DNA of 64,000 nucleotides from contig OX411544.1 in NCBI GenBank assembly GCA_948146395.1, positions 95,963,232 to 96,027,231 on the forward strand, read 5' to 3'. Position 1 is the first letter of the stretch; each line of letters begins with the position of its first letter. The position numbers and the translations under genes are program-made. The notes under the pieces are model-generated. The model did no database searches, had not been told where the DNA came from, and worked only from the letters and a program-made list of their open reading frames with translations. Below, in pieces: positions 1 through 10,071 of the stretch. This stretch comes from Fragum whitleyi. Taxonomy: Eukaryota > Mollusca > Bivalvia > Cardiida > Cardiidae.

Positions 1-833
1 AACATTAAGAAATAGATAATTAAAACGTGTACATGTACCCAATCTAACTCCTAATAACGCATTTGTTTCATTTCTGAAACCGATTGTTCATTTCGTTCTT
101 AAAACCTAACATTTTAATCGTACATACACTTCTACTACATTGCAACTGTTTAACATTTTTGCCAGAGCTCATGAGAGAAACTGTGTTTTCTATTTCAAAT
201 GCAAAATTTCGTTATTCCTCCCGCAAATTATATATTATGAGTGCTTGTTGGAATCGTCTGATCAAGGCGATTCCAATATATACCCATATCATATTGTTTG
301 GATTAAGATAAACAGACTTAGATTTAGTCACTAACTTTTATCTGGGGCCTTGTATCACGCCCAAAGTTTTCAAGTTCTAAGAAAATGATACATGCTCTGA
401 AACAAGCTGATAATCATAATTTGAAATGCAGATTTACTCTCGGTGGGATTTCTGTTTAATTCTTCGCCTTCAAACTGTTTTGGGTTTCTAGATAAAACTT
501 TGATACTGCACGCAGTTGTACTTAACGTTTTTCTGTAGATTGTCTGAACATCTGAAAAGTTCACAACAAACCAGTAAGGCAATAAAAATGATAAAAAATG
601 GTATATCATATCAACCCAGATCATTGCACTTTTGAACTTTTTTCAAGGAAATTTAAAGAAACATATTACGTCAACATAGCAATGCCTATAGGTGTAAGTC
701 GTATACGAATTCGCTATTTCAAAAATCTGTTTAATAGAAAATAATATTCTTTCATTAAAATAGAACAATTATTTCCCGTCGATTTATCGCACTCAGTTCT
801 TGCAAAAAATATTTTAAGCTTTGCTGACTCCTC
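1..833. other. non-coding, no gene seen
   Basis: AT-rich sequence with stops in every frame; the short open frames here have no protein character. The only structure noted is an imperfect palindrome at 248-276 (TTGGAATCG ... CGATTCCAA), a motif that recurs at 5596, 6781 and 32418. Confidence 0.6.
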
Positions 834-1044
834 TAGCCTGGCTCCCGGGCTGTCAGTTAGTTTTAAAATTAATAAGGTAGACCACTCATGTGTAACTATT
901 TTATTTCAAATTACCTCCCATGTTCTCAAACACTGACTGATCGGCCAGTCAGAGAATATAGGCCGATAATAAATTTTCTTTCTCTTGTTGAATTTGGCTT
1001 ATTTTTCCACAATACTTCAGATCAGTGGGACGGGAGCCAGTCTA
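834..1044. mobile_element. 211-bp TIR element, 9-bp TSD (copy 1)
   Basis: A short non-autonomous element with inverted ends, TAGCCTGGCTCCCG on the left and CGGGAGCCAGTCTA on the right. It is flanked by a perfect 9-bp direct repeat, TGACTCCTC, at 825-833 and 1045-1053. A related copy at 9665-9866 has its own different 9-bp duplication, which fixes the ends. It has no coding capacity. The 9-bp target size would fit cut-and-paste groups that make 8-10 bp duplications; the superfamily is not assigned. Confidence 0.85.
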
Positions 1045-1126
1045 TGACTCCTCTAACATAGAAAAATCAAACAGTCAAACACAGTTTTATTCGCCTTTTA
1101 ATTTTGAACTTTCAAGTTGAAAAAAA

Positions 1127-1426
1127 AGAACAAAAAAAGCGATATCCATTATCTCCCTTTAATGAAATATGCCTACAAATTCTATCAAGAGCTTAATATT
1201 TCTGAACGAACCAATTAGGCGCTTATAATTTAAATTATGTAAATGAAGTCGCGATTGTTTTCTAGGTATATCAATTTTGAATGTAGGTGTTGATCAAGTA
1301 TCTTTATTAGTGATTTTGGAGTGTTTTAGAATGGTTTTAGAGAGTGATTGGAAAGAATGAATGGAGCGTCAAGTGAGCGGTTTAGAATGGTTTTGTGTGA
1401 GATGAATTTCACGATGTTTCTTACTG
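1127..1426 (+). mobile_element. Tc1-like MITE, 5'-truncated
   Basis: Matches the right two thirds of the repeat family seen complete at 3961-4627: the AGCGATAT block, a TTTGGAGTGTTTTAGAATGG segment, and the terminus ending TTACTG followed by TA. The left terminus is missing. Non-coding. Confidence 0.7.
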
Positions 1427-1737
1427 TATCTTCCGAAAGAATCACTAAAATAAACATCCGCTATCTAGATTGAATCTAAAAGAGCGATAAATAATGCCAT
1501 TTTCGCTCTAAACTAGTGTTTCTTTCTGCAAAATACTTTTCAACATACCTACATAACTAAAATGTTGTTTTAGAACAATAATTTGATGGTGTGATTGGAA
1601 ATGTCCAGGGTCTCTTTTTATCAAGCCTCGTAGGACCATTTTGTACGGGAATCCATAGTGTGGGATATGGCGTGCAAGCTTTGGCACAACTAGCCACAGG
1701 CCTTTCGATTAAGACATAAAACTACCTTATCTAGATA

Positions 1738-2020
1738 AGCGATATTACTATAATGCATTTTGCTAATTTTGAAAAAAATCTATACGTATTGTTCTATAAT
1801 ATAATAACGCGCCTTTCTGAACGAATTGGATGCTTCTGATTCTAGCTAGTCAATGAAATCGTGGAATGTTTGGTGCAATTGAAATGAAGTTTTGGAGCGT
1901 TTTGAGTAACTCATGAACCGTGTGAACAGTTTGAGCGAGTGGTATGTATAGCATGAATGGGGCGCCGGAGATATGATTTAAGATGAGTGCATTAAGCGAG
2001 ATTTCAAGGATGTCATTTAC
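1738..2020 (+). mobile_element. diverged Tc1-like MITE fragment
   Basis: Scattered matches to the same family (AGCGATATTA, TTTTGGAGCGTTTTGAG, GAGCGAGTGG, ATGAATGGGGCGC). Ends are decayed, so the boundaries are approximate. Confidence 0.5.
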
Positions 2021-2094
2021 TATTTCCCCCTTTCCCTGTCTTGATTGATGCTATAGAAGTAAAAGAAATAGATAGAAAATAAAGGAAAACACAT

Positions 2095-2225
2095 CGTGAA
2101 ATCGACATTCAAACCGATCAAAAACCATTCTTTATCACTTAATCAGCGCTCCATACTTTCATTCCAAATATTCGCTCAAGCCATTCAAAAACTGCGCAAA
2201 ATCACTTAAAAAGATCAAAAACTAA
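2095..2225 (-). mobile_element. Tc1-like MITE fragment, reverse
   Basis: Reverse-complement match to the right part of the family (CATTCAAACCGATCAAAA, CAGCGCTCCATACTTTCATT). It points toward the fragment at 1738-2020. Only one end zone is present. Confidence 0.5.
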
Positions 2226-3059
2226 ATGGTCATTCAATTTGCTGGGAAAATGCCATTGTTTCTACATTTATCTTAACTCTGAAGCATCTGAGTGGTATCT
2301 GTTAATGAAAATCGTATATATAATACATGTTTTATTAAATGGAGGTAAAAACATGTCAATAATTTCGCACGAATTTTTCATAATTGTGCCTGTGCATGAC
2401 ATTTCCAACAATTAGAAATAATCATGACGTGTAAACATTGAGAGGCCTAGACAGCAAAAAACTGTAAATCTAAAGTTTCATGATTGTCTTCAGATACTTC
2501 GAGACCTTATCTATCTACTAAACGCATAGTGAAGACTCTGGTCAGACTGTGCTGATGCACAGGCTGGTCAGAGTCTTTGCTTTGCGCACATTGGAAATTG
2601 ATGGAAATCTCACGCACAGGCTCAATTCTCTTAATAAAACTGCTGAATGTTTTAAAAACGATTTTTCTAAAACGCATTTGATTTGTTCGTACCGACACAG
2701 AAAGAATTTCCTTCCACACATCAATGAAATGCCCCTGTGGATTTTCGTGAAGAGACGCAGACATACTGTCAAGATATTGTCATTACTCATAATAGGAATT
2801 TATGACCAATTATCTCGTCAAATTACGCAAGAAAAGGTCACATACATAGAACAGTTCTTAGAAAAACCTAATACCATTTATTTATACTCTTTATCTTGGA
2901 ACGTTATGGAACTTATTTTCTTTTTTTTTTTTTTTTTGATCGGCTTTACCTCATCACTTAAGGTTAATGTTAAGAGATTTTGAACAAAATTAAATGCTGT
3001 TTTTATTTACAAAAAAGACGGTTTGCCTTGCTAAACAATATATCAAATTGAAGCTGTAG
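2226..3059. other. non-coding with hairpin and poly-T
   Basis: Holds an imperfect hairpin at 2534-2575 (GACTCTGGTCAG ... CTGGTCAGAGTC), whose sequence resembles the interior of the GTGACCC-ended element family, and a T17 run at 2921-2937. A 144-codon open frame crosses the hairpin and the poly-T but has no recognisable domain and is not called as a gene. Confidence 0.5.
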
Positions 3060-3840
3060 GTGGGCACAAGGCGTTGCACAACATTTGAGGCCCCATCTAA
3101 TAACAGAAGAGCCAAACCATTATGAAAAAGGGATATTTTGTTCTAAACCAACAACTTCATTACGGCTGGATAAAATTTGCCTAAATTTCATCAGAATGTA
3201 GACAAATGTACCTACTCAGTACTACTACAACCTAATACTCAGTCTAAAATGCTTTTTTGAAACAACCAATTTCCATCTTTTTTTTGTCAACATACATGTC
3301 AAACCGGTTTGGCCTGTTTTTAAAATATTTATGTTAGGTATGGTGCAATATCCACACCATAATATTGTGAAATATTTTCTGAGTTTTATTTCAAATTATA
3401 GTTTTTGAATTCAGTGATCTATAATAAAAAAAACTATTTATTGATCATTTTGTGAAATAGAAATTGATATATATTTCTAAACAACCTTACAGGTATATAA
3501 ACTATTATTGTCAATTTGTGTTGTGATAACACACCATACCTTACATAGATCTACACGTTTACAAAATTAGAATGACATATATGACATACGGGTTTAAAAA
3601 ATAATTCAAAATAGAGTGCTTGCATAACTACGTTTCGGGCCCGAGTTTTATAAAAAAAGTTGTAGTAGTACCTGGGTAGTACTTTAGATTGTACTTTGTT
3701 AAAATATGAGCCAATTTTATCCAACAGTCATGCAGCTGCTTGTTCTGTACAAAATGACCCTTTTCCACCATGTTTTGGCTATGCCGCTATAGCTATGGCA
3801 GTCTTATTTTGCTTAACTGCTTGTGCTCATAAATAGCTTC
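3060..3840. repeat. long imperfect inverted repeat
   Basis: The segment around 3110-3238 matches the reverse complement of about 3650-3780. Shared blocks include GGATAAAATT(T/G)G, TACTACTACAAC paired with GTTGTAGTAGTA, and AAAAGGG(A/T) blocks beside TTTTGTTCT and TTTTGTACAGAAC. Weaker pairing continues outward on both sides. The roughly 400-bp centre is AT-rich and non-coding. This looks like a decayed foldback element or MITE; boundaries are approximate. Confidence 0.55.
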
Positions 3841-3960
3841 ATTTTGATATATAATATACCTGGACATACTGCTTTTTCTTGGCAAGTGAAGTGTCCATAA
3901 AATTGGGTCTTAAATACTTTACATGAACCTTGAAGAAAATGCAAGATATTATATATTCTA

Positions 3961-4161
3961 CAGTTAACAACATCGTAAAATTGACTAGGTGAATGATTAA
4001 AGGGTGTTCAATTTTGTAATTACTTGGATTATGTATGTGTATGCATGTTTGCTCGAGGATTGGTGTTGTTCGAAGGTCATATTGAAAATAAGAAATTGGT
4101 CTTTTGATTAATTTCTTAATGTGTTACCTTCATTAAATAAAGATTTTATCATTATTTATTA

Positions 4162-4223
<62 letters not shown>

Positions 4224-4627
4224 GTTATTTTAGTATTATTTTGGAATGAAATTGAATGAGTGCGAGGAGTGAGTTTTAAGTGAAATGAAAGGGAGGTAAT
4301 CAAATATCGCTAATTTTGTTCAGAATGTGCAAAATTGGCGATATATTTAACTTCCCTTCAATAGAATATGCATACAAGTTCTAAAAATAACTTAATATTT
4401 CTTCAAGAATTAATCAGGTCCTTATAATTTCAATTATTTCAGTTTAATCGCGAATTCTTCTAGCTGTATCTATTTTGAATGAAGTTGTTGATTGCATCTT
4501 TTTAGTAATTTTGGAGCGTTTTTGAATGGTTTGAGTGAGTGTTTGGAATGAAAGAATGGAGCGCTAAGCGAGCGATTTAGAACAGTTTTTATTGAGATGA
4601 ATGTCAATTTTACGATGTAACTAACTG
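3961..4627 (+). mobile_element. Tc1-like MITE, complete, expanded
   Basis: The left end CAGTTAACAACATCG follows TA, and the right end CGATGTAACTAACTG precedes TA. CAGT termini with a TA target are typical of Tc1/mariner elements. The interior has the family's TTTTGGAATGAAATTGAATG block, the AATATCGCTAATTTTG palindrome, and the TTGGAGCGTTTTTGAATGG block. It is longer than its relatives because of an (ATT)n expansion near the left. Non-coding, so presumably mobilised in trans. Confidence 0.8.
4150..4223. repeat. (ATT)n microsatellite
   Basis: About 24 ATT units, near-perfect, inside the MITE at 3961-4627. Confidence 0.95.
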
Positions 4628-5207
4628 TAGTAATCCTGTCCGAGAAAAGTTTCTTATCAATTTAATTAAGCCTTGCGCTCAAGTTTAAAACATCCTTTCA
4701 AAGCGTGAAATTATTATCAAAAATATTTAAACATTTTGTCATCCTAAACGCAGGGAAAATGTTTGCAGTAGTATAAAACGAAAAATTAAAACATTAGATT
4801 GAAGTCTTAGTCCTTCTGTCATAAATAAGACTTAAACCAATTACCTGACTACAGAATTGTAGACTGGCCGATTTTCTAAGAAGTTGCAAATGGAAATTTT
4901 TAAACATAAGACTTAATTTTTTCCAATGTAAAAATATGAAGAAAAAGGATTCCTGTCTTTCCCCCTATCTTTTCCGTAGTTCTCTCTTTTTTGTGTGATA
5001 ACGGCTTAATGGAAACGAAAATGCACTCTACAGTAAATCGATTACATGAATTGTTCTAATCAAATTCACCTGAACGCCGAGTTCGTAATTCCGAAAAGGT
5101 TGCCATGGAAACATGAAATAGGGGCACACGGGTGCCATATTGTTTAAGTCGTTAAAAGTCACGCTAGGAGTAATGGCTTACAGAACTTGTATAGGTTAAA
5201 TCCACAA
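4628..5207. other. non-coding, no gene seen
   Basis: No repeat, RNA gene or open frame of note recognised. Confidence 0.5.
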
Positions 5208-5640
5208 GGGCCTGTTTTACTAAAGATCTTACGATCATTTTTGCGTAAGTCAAAAATTAAAGTTACTTTTACAGTAGTAACTCAGAAGCCGCCACCATAG
5301 CGCAGTTGGTTAGGCATAAGACTTCCAAACTGGAAGTCGTGGGTTCGGTGGCGGCAAATATCCTTTCCGACGTTTGTCTCTCACCATTGGGTATATAATC
5401 GTAAACCTATGTGAGATAGCAGTCGGAGGCTAGGAAAGGGTGTAATGGTAGTACAGGTGCAAGAAATACCAGGAATCCATTGTTAGGTGCTCCGGCCGCC
5501 GCGATATAACTGCGAAATTGTTGAAAGCGGCGTAAAACCTATTCAAACAAACAAAACAAAAGTAACTCAGAATTGAATTCTATCATGCATTATCTCATTG
5601 GAATCGTCGTCTTAAGACGATTCCAATGACAATTTATTTT
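5208..5640 (+). mobile_element. GGGCCYGTTT-ended MITE split by a SINE
   Basis: The left end GGGCCTGTTTTACTAAAGAT and the following 70 bp match the complete element at 32313-32553. The SINE at 5288-5560 interrupts it. After the SINE the match resumes through the palindrome CATTGGAATCGTC ... GACGATTCCAATG (5596-5628). The right terminus seen in the other copy is not found, so the 3' limit is approximate. Confidence 0.6.
5288..5560 (+). mobile_element. tRNA-derived SINE, full length
   Basis: The 5' head is tRNA-like: a Pol III A box TAGCGCAGTTGG at 5298-5309, and a B-box-like TGGGTTCGGTG near 5340-5350. A roughly 170-bp body follows, then a 3' motif GAAAGCGGCG and a tail of CAAA-type repeats. 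A perfect 12-bp target duplication, AGTAACTCAGAA, lies at 5276-5287 and 5561-5572, so insertion by LINE-type target-primed reverse transcription is well supported. The general layout resembles the V-SINE elements widespread in molluscs (RUDI type); this assignment is from memory of the group and was not searched. The element is nested in an older MITE. Confidence 0.9.
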
Positions 5641-5855
5641 TAAATAAAGCCTACGTTCAGCAGGATATTTAAACGACTTGCAATAATAAAGCTGTATTTG
5701 TCCTCAATCAATGATTAATTTTCTCATTCAGAACGACCTTCTTTAATCTTACTTTATATGAAGTCTACAATTTTAAGAAGATTTTCATTTACAATAGAAA
5801 AGCAAGTGTTGAATATTTTGGATCTATATATTTTCTGTCATATGCAGTGCACATA

Positions 5856-6258
5856 CAGTTAGTAACATCGTAAAAAAATATCAAAAATATCGCTCCATTC
5901 ATTTATTCCAAACGCTCACTGGTGCCATTCAATATAGATCCGAAATCGTAAAAAAAAACACCACGAATTTGGACAAAACGATCAATATTCCATTCAAATC
6001 GGTCAAACATTCCATGGCTTCATTAGCTGGTGGGAATTTTAAATGGCCCGTTAAGCCGCAGAAATAGAAAAGTACGTAGAGTTTTTTTTTGTTTTTTCTT
6101 TTAAAGAGGTTATAAAATATTGCCGATTTCGCCCAACGAAATTAGCGATATTATATTATCTCCCCTTATTTTCATTATAAACTCACTCCTTCCACTCATT
6201 TTATTTGATTCCGAAATCGTTCAAAGTCACTCGCCTTGTCAATTTCACATGTTACTGT
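5856..6258 (-). mobile_element. Tc1-like MITE, reverse orientation
   Basis: The left end CAGTTAGTAACATCG follows TA. The right end GTCAATTTCACATGTTACTG is the inverted partner, followed by TTA. The interior contains the family blocks in reverse (CATTTATTCCAAACGCTCAC, TATCTCCCCTTATTTTCATT). Confidence 0.75.
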
Positions 6259-6623
6259 TATTGACTGGAAACAAGATATTTCAATGACAGATAAACACGC
6301 GGATATGACAAGTAAAATTTACAACATAGCCCATTTTTAGGCAATTACGTTCAAGTAACTAATCACGTCTTTCATTTGGTTCAGACTTTTACACACATTC
6401 GAAAATATTTATTTGTTGAATTTAAAAATAAGACATCAAAACAATTTTACTTACAGCTTTATGGTGAGGATTTACCAGCTGTCGTTGTGATAAATGTTGT
6501 GTATCCATATGTTACAGACCTGAAATTATAAATAAACATTTTACGGAAACAGCCAAACACCAAGCTACATATTTCAATGTCAGACTTGATTTTCTATTCA
6601 CCTTTCTAATCTTTTCATATATA

Positions 6624-6956
6624 GTAAAACTCATCTTAAGCGACCACTTAAGGGACCACCAAAATTCGGTCGTTTATGGGAATGGTCGCTTAATACGAAA
6701 TACCATGATAAATGCGATAGTTTATTTTTATAGAATATAAAGATTGTCGGTCAAGTCGTTCTGAATCTTATGATGTTCGAACCCATAAGAATCGTCTTAT
6801 TGAGACGATTCTAATGGGTTCCAACAACATAAACTTCACCAATAACCAATTTTCCGTTTAAAAATGTCCTCTTTTTGAGAGAATGTGCTTACTGGGAGGG
6901 GACTTTTTTGGTGGTCGCTTAATAAAATTGGTCGCTTAATAGACGTGGTCGCTGGA
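6624..6956. mobile_element. MITE-like repeat with GGTCGCTTAAT subrepeats
   Basis: The left part carries AAGCGACCACTTAAGGGACC and the right part carries inverted copies (GGTGGTCGCTTAATAAAATT, GGTCGCTTAATAGAC). The motif GGTCGCTTAAT recurs about 6684, 6913 and 6931. A palindrome ACCCATAAGAATCGTC ... GACGATTCTAATGGGT lies inside at 6781-6819. Ends and target duplication are unclear. Confidence 0.55.
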
Positions 6957-7339
6957 GCAATATCGACTGTATATTCTTTAAGTTCGTTGTTGAAATTATC
7001 CTTCAGCAATATAAACACAGAATCGAACTTGAAACTTCAACTTGAACTGTGTTCTTATAGGAGCCATTTCTAGATGGACTTGATTCACAATTATTGAGAT
7101 TGGCCAATTACATTAGATCTTCATTTTTGTTCATTTATAATGGCCTCAATGAAGTCAGGTATTATTTTTTCTTTGACGATGTTGATTTACGAAAGGAACA
7201 GCAAAAAGAAGATCAAAATATGAAAAGAATCGCTGTATTATATTCATAATTCAGTTGTGTCCCCAAATGCAAAAAATTTGAAGCGCATATTTAACGACCA
7301 ATGAAAATTACTTTGTGATTTATGGGGTGTATAAAAAAG
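6957..7339. other. non-coding, no gene seen
   Basis: Ordinary AT-rich sequence without recognised features. Confidence 0.5.
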
Positions 7340-7576
7340 AGCTTCCCGGAACCAAAGGAAGTGCGACCCTAATCAGACTCCGCGATCTGCACAGACTGAC
7401 CAGTGTCGAAACATTTCGCAAATAAAAAAATCAGAATCTAGAATACATTTTATGTATCCTGTGTTATTAATTCCGAAACCAGCCTTCTGGATGACATATG
7501 TTCGATCCATTCCATTTTTCAAATATTTCTAATGGATTTCCTTGATGGTCGATTTTTTGCGTGACGGGTCACATAA
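7340..7576 (-). mobile_element. GTGACCC-ended MITE, partial
   Basis: The right terminus GCGTGACGGGTCACATA (ends 7576) is intact. The interior AATCAGACTCCGCG ... CAGACTGACCAGTGTCGAAA resembles the interior of the complete element at 7781-8040. The left terminus is absent or decayed. Confidence 0.6.
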
Positions 7577-7780
7577 GAGAAATATAGGGCCTACCAGTAT
7601 TACAATTTGTTTTGGTTCTAGGGGAGTCCCCATCTTCAAAAGTAAAATAATGGATGGGGTTATTTCAGTATCATTCTGGACGTATTTTGACCAACAACGC
7701 AATGAATGGGTCTTTTCGTCGAGACATACTTGACATTTCTCCAAAGTCTGCGATATTTGGAAAGGGTAGTTAACATGTAT

Positions 7781-8040
7781 ATGTGACCCGTCACGCGAAA
7801 AGGGACCAGGTGGGAACTCTGGAAAATGTCATTTGGAAAAGAGATTTGGTCCAGTATTGGTCAACCAGAGGTTGCATTTAAAATTCTTTTAATGGAAGGT
7901 AGATTATTTATTCTATATTCAGAAAATAAGCACATTGCGAAAAGTTTCGACCATAGTCAGTCTGCGCAATCTACGCAGTCTGACAAGGCTCGACACTTTG
8001 CGCACTATCCAAATGGTCCCTTTTAGCGTGACGGCTCACA
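7781..8040 (+). mobile_element. GTGACCC-ended MITE, complete
   Basis: A 260-bp element with inverted ends ATGTGACCCGTCACGCGAAA and its partner GCGTGACGGCTCACA; the pairing extends through GGGACCA / TGGTCCC. The interior has a CAGTCTGCGCAATCTACGCA motif also found in partial copies near 7370, 29911, 48800 and 48930. An open frame across it is incidental. Confidence 0.8.
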
Positions 8041-8171
8041 AATTTTCAACAGATTTGGTAACAGATATCAGCGTGATTTTTCAGATATACATTTCTCATT
8101 GAACATCTTAAATCATATAGCGTTTCATGGATCATAACTTTATGTTGTAAGAGCAACAGTCAGTATGTACC

Positions 8172-8305
8172 AGCCCTGCGTTCAGGATAACAAAACGGTG
8201 CAAACTCTTGGCCAATTATACCCAGCTTTTCACGTGCACTTGCGCGAAAAGCGGGGTAAAATTGGCAAACTGTTTTCATCGTTTTGTCATCGTGAAAGCA
8301 AGGCA
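8172..8305. mobile_element. hairpin MITE (CCCTGCGTTCAGG ends), diverged
   Basis: About 134 bp that fold back on themselves: GCCCTGCGTTCAGGATAACA at the left pairs with TTGTCATCGTGAAAGCAAGG at the right, and CAAACTCTTGGCC pairs with the GGCAAACTGTTTT region. The centre holds a GCACTTGCGCG motif. Same family as 12609, 16779 and 47138. Confidence 0.75.
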
Positions 8306-9654
8306 GGTATAGTAGTAAATTAATGTGTGTTCGTATGAAGTTAAACCAAAGAAAAAAATGTTGCTGTTGGGGTGTTTCGGTTTCTTGTTCAATGTACACC
8401 AGCAGTGAAATTGGATAGCATCTTGGGTCTATTGCCTCTTTCTTAAGTGAATAAGATATCGCTTGGTAATTGGGTAAGATTGTGTTTGACAAAGTCTAGA
8501 AATACAGCTTACGAAATTTTATTGTATTTAAAAAGAATAAAATTAAAAAAAAACAGCTGTCGAACACGCTGATTTACATTTCCGGGTGTTCATTTAAAAG
8601 CGTTATCCACTTCTATATGTTTTACAGACAATTAGATAATCTCAGAACAGAAGAAAAACTTCCATTAAAATTTTGTACCAATGAATAATTCATAGAGCAA
8701 CACAGATAAGGCCCTTCCTAATGGTGCATTTTTTGTACTTTGAATAATGATGGCTTTTCGATATAACTTACTGGTGTGGGTTTTGTAAAGTATTTTAGCA
8801 TGTGGGTTTTTTTTAGAGTTAAGTTGTTGTTTCAATAATCCACGAAATCAGTAAATTTGCCCCAGTTCGCCACTTTTAGGCGTTAAAGAAAAAGAATAAT
8901 CGTTTGTTTCTCGAGTAAGATCGATTGATTTTTCATTCTCCGCCATTCGTGAAAATATATCTTTAACTGCTTACTCAGTGAAATATAAATAGATCTTTAA
9001 CTGATAAAAAAAACCTTTATCCTCTAAACATCTAGGAAAATGTAAATTGATGACGGTTATTATAATTAGTATAAACGAAACTTTGATACTTGGTATAAGC
9101 TAAACTATGGTGCTTGGTTTCAATGAGACTAGAACTAAAAAAAGCAAGAATTTATTGAAAAGATGGTTGCCTACATTTAAATTCATGAACCGTAAACTAT
9201 CCTTAAATATCTGAACTTTGGCACAGACAGTTAAATTGTTCCTCTGGGAGACAAGATTATCCGACTGAAAAAGTTGTGTGACATGAATTATTCAGGCTAC
9301 ACTATAAAGAACTCTTAGTTTGTCAAAGTGCAACCAAACTAAAGGAGATAGAAGCTTATCCATGCCTGTAAATATCTGGCTCCCTCAATTGATATTAACC
9401 CTTTGCTGTTTAATCCCTGCTTTTTACGTGCCTGTGATTTTATGATTGAGAAAACATTGTGAAAAAAGAAGAAATTGCTTCTGACAAGCAATTTCTTCTT
9501 TTTCCACACTACTTTCTTCCGTACAGAATGGTAATTTTTCGAATTTAATCCACTTTAAATTTTCGTCTGCAAAACCTTTGAATTTGGACAGGTCCAAAAT
9601 TTTGTAAAATAGGAAAGGGTTAAGAAAGAAATGCTTATCGAAATGATAGGCATA
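8306..9654. other. non-coding with one hairpin
   Basis: No gene or known repeat recognised except the perfect hairpin at 9463-9503, annotated separately. Confidence 0.5.
9463..9503. other. perfect 18-bp stem-loop
   Basis: AAAAAGAAGAAATTGCTT, the loop CTGAC, then the exact reverse complement. The purine/pyrimidine asymmetry of the arms is marked. No function can be assigned. Confidence 0.9.
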
Positions 9655-10071
9655 GGGCCAACTGTAGCATGGCTCCTGGGCTGTCAGTTAGTGTTAAATA
9701 AGGTACACCACTCATGTTTTAACTATTACAAATTACCTCCCATATTCTCAAAAAACTGACACTGATCGGTCAGTCAGAGAAATATAAGCTGATAAGAAAT
9801 TATACTTTCCCTAGTTCATTTGCTCATTTCTCAATACTTCAGATCAGGGGGAAGGGAGCCAGTCTAGGCCAACTGATTTCTAGCCCGGATCCGAGCGGGA
9901 AGTAAACTGGTATATAGCCCTCTTTTATCAGACAGCAGGATACTTGTTTATATCCGGGTTGGACTGGTCTCACCGTTGACATTCAAAATAGCCTATAATA
10001 GGCTATAATGATTGTTGTCAGTGGGACTAGTCTACGCCCGGCTAGGAACCATGCCAGAAATGAGTTGGCCC
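9655..10071. mobile_element. GGGCCAACT-ended MITE, interrupted
   Basis: The left end GGGCCAACTG resumes as ATTTCTAGCCCGG at 9876, after the insertion at 9665-9866. The right end reads CCAGAAATGAGTTGGCCC, the inverted partner. Inner arms also pair (CTAGCCCGG near 9884 with CCCGGCTAGG near 10037). A short CATA flanks both sides and may be the target duplication. Confidence 0.65.
9665..9866. mobile_element. 202-bp TIR element, 9-bp TSD (copy 2)
   Basis: Second copy of the element at 834-1044, with ends TAGCATGGCTCC and GGAGCCAGTCTA. It is flanked by a perfect 9-bp direct repeat, GGCCAACTG, at 9656-9664 and 9867-9875. The duplicated 9 bp are part of the left arm of the host MITE, so the order of insertion is clear: host first, this element second. 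Confidence 0.88.

Noticed and set aside
2549..2983. 144-codon open frame, the longest outside the LINE
   Set aside because: It runs through a hairpin related to a MITE interior and ends through a poly-T tract coding for phenylalanines. No domain or conserved motif.
5288..5360. A functional tRNA gene
   Set aside because: A- and B-box-like sequences are present, but a SINE body, tail and 12-bp target duplication follow; the cloverleaf is not convincingly complete.
8160..8492. 110-codon minus-strand frame
   Set aside because: Half of it is the hairpin MITE at 8172-8305; the rest shows no protein signature.
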